A stretch of DNA of 6,069 bases, taken from Candidatus Aminicenantota bacterium (GTDB lineage: Bacteria > Acidobacteriota > Aminicenantia > UBA2199). Positions 6,015 through 6,069 of the stretch are shown piece after piece. Numbering within the stretch: position 1 is the first letter of the stretch; every line of letters starts with the position of its first letter. Where the stretch lies: assembly GCA_029939015.1 (NCBI GenBank), contig JAOZTV010000194.1, positions 1-6,069 of the forward strand. The letters are read 5' to 3'. The notes below the pieces were generated by a model, which saw only the letters and a program-made list of their open reading frames with translations, was not told where the DNA came from and ran no database searches. A program made the position numbers and the translations under genes.

Positions 6015-6069
6015 ATTAGATGAAAAATTTAGATTTTATACTCCTGTTGTTAATAATTTTTTAACTACT

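Noticed and set aside
6020..6064. Plus-strand ATG followed by a signal-like stretch (M-K-N-L-D-F-I-L-L-L-L-I-I-F), divergent from the AAA gene
   Set aside because: It stops after 14 codons just past a T6 run. No promoter or ribosome site precedes it. A sequence error in the T-run could hide a real gene start, but that cannot be supported from here.

Overview
The window is about 30% GC and bacterial in character. It has a bacterial-type holo-ACP synthase, a lipoprotein-type signal peptide and sigma70-like promoter hexamers. Lipobox and signal peptides suggest a diderm anaerobe-type lineage, but nothing in the sequence fixes the phylum. Most start codons lack a recognisable Shine-Dalgarno sequence.

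Layout, left to right. (1) 1-522, minus: the 5' part of an exported beta-propeller-like (PD40/TolB-type) protein that runs off the left edge. (2) 523-595: a 73-bp divergent promoter region. (3) 596-2291, plus: a two-gene unit with a 1-bp gap, coding for a TesA-like SGNH/GDSL hydrolase with a lipobox and a fold-type II PLP enzyme of the serine racemase / threonine dehydratase family. (4) 2294-3643, minus, tail-to-tail with the PLP gene and only 2 bp apart: a membrane-anchored protein with two 4Fe-4S clusters, related to reductive dehalogenases (RdhA). (5) 3720-4091, minus: acpS. (6) 4092-4255: a 164-bp gap with two facing arrays of four 8-bp GC-rich repeats each, which can fold into a long hairpin. 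(7) 4256-5980, minus: a two-module AAA+ ATPase with a degenerate first module. (8) 5981-6069: the AAA gene's promoter and otherwise no supported gene.

The three minus-strand genes at the right (AAA ATPase, acpS, RdhA-like) point the same way, but the first and last have their own good promoters, so they need not form one operon. I see no metabolic link that ties them together. Each of the three best promoters (for the hydrolase, the RdhA-like gene and the AAA gene) puts the expected transcription start on or next to the A of the start codon, so those mRNAs are probably leaderless.

The points most worth following are the RdhA-like enzyme, which has three N-terminal membrane helices instead of a Tat signal; the repeated leaderless-promoter arrangement; and the octamer-built inverted repeat. 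No CRISPR array, tRNA, rRNA or transposase is visible.
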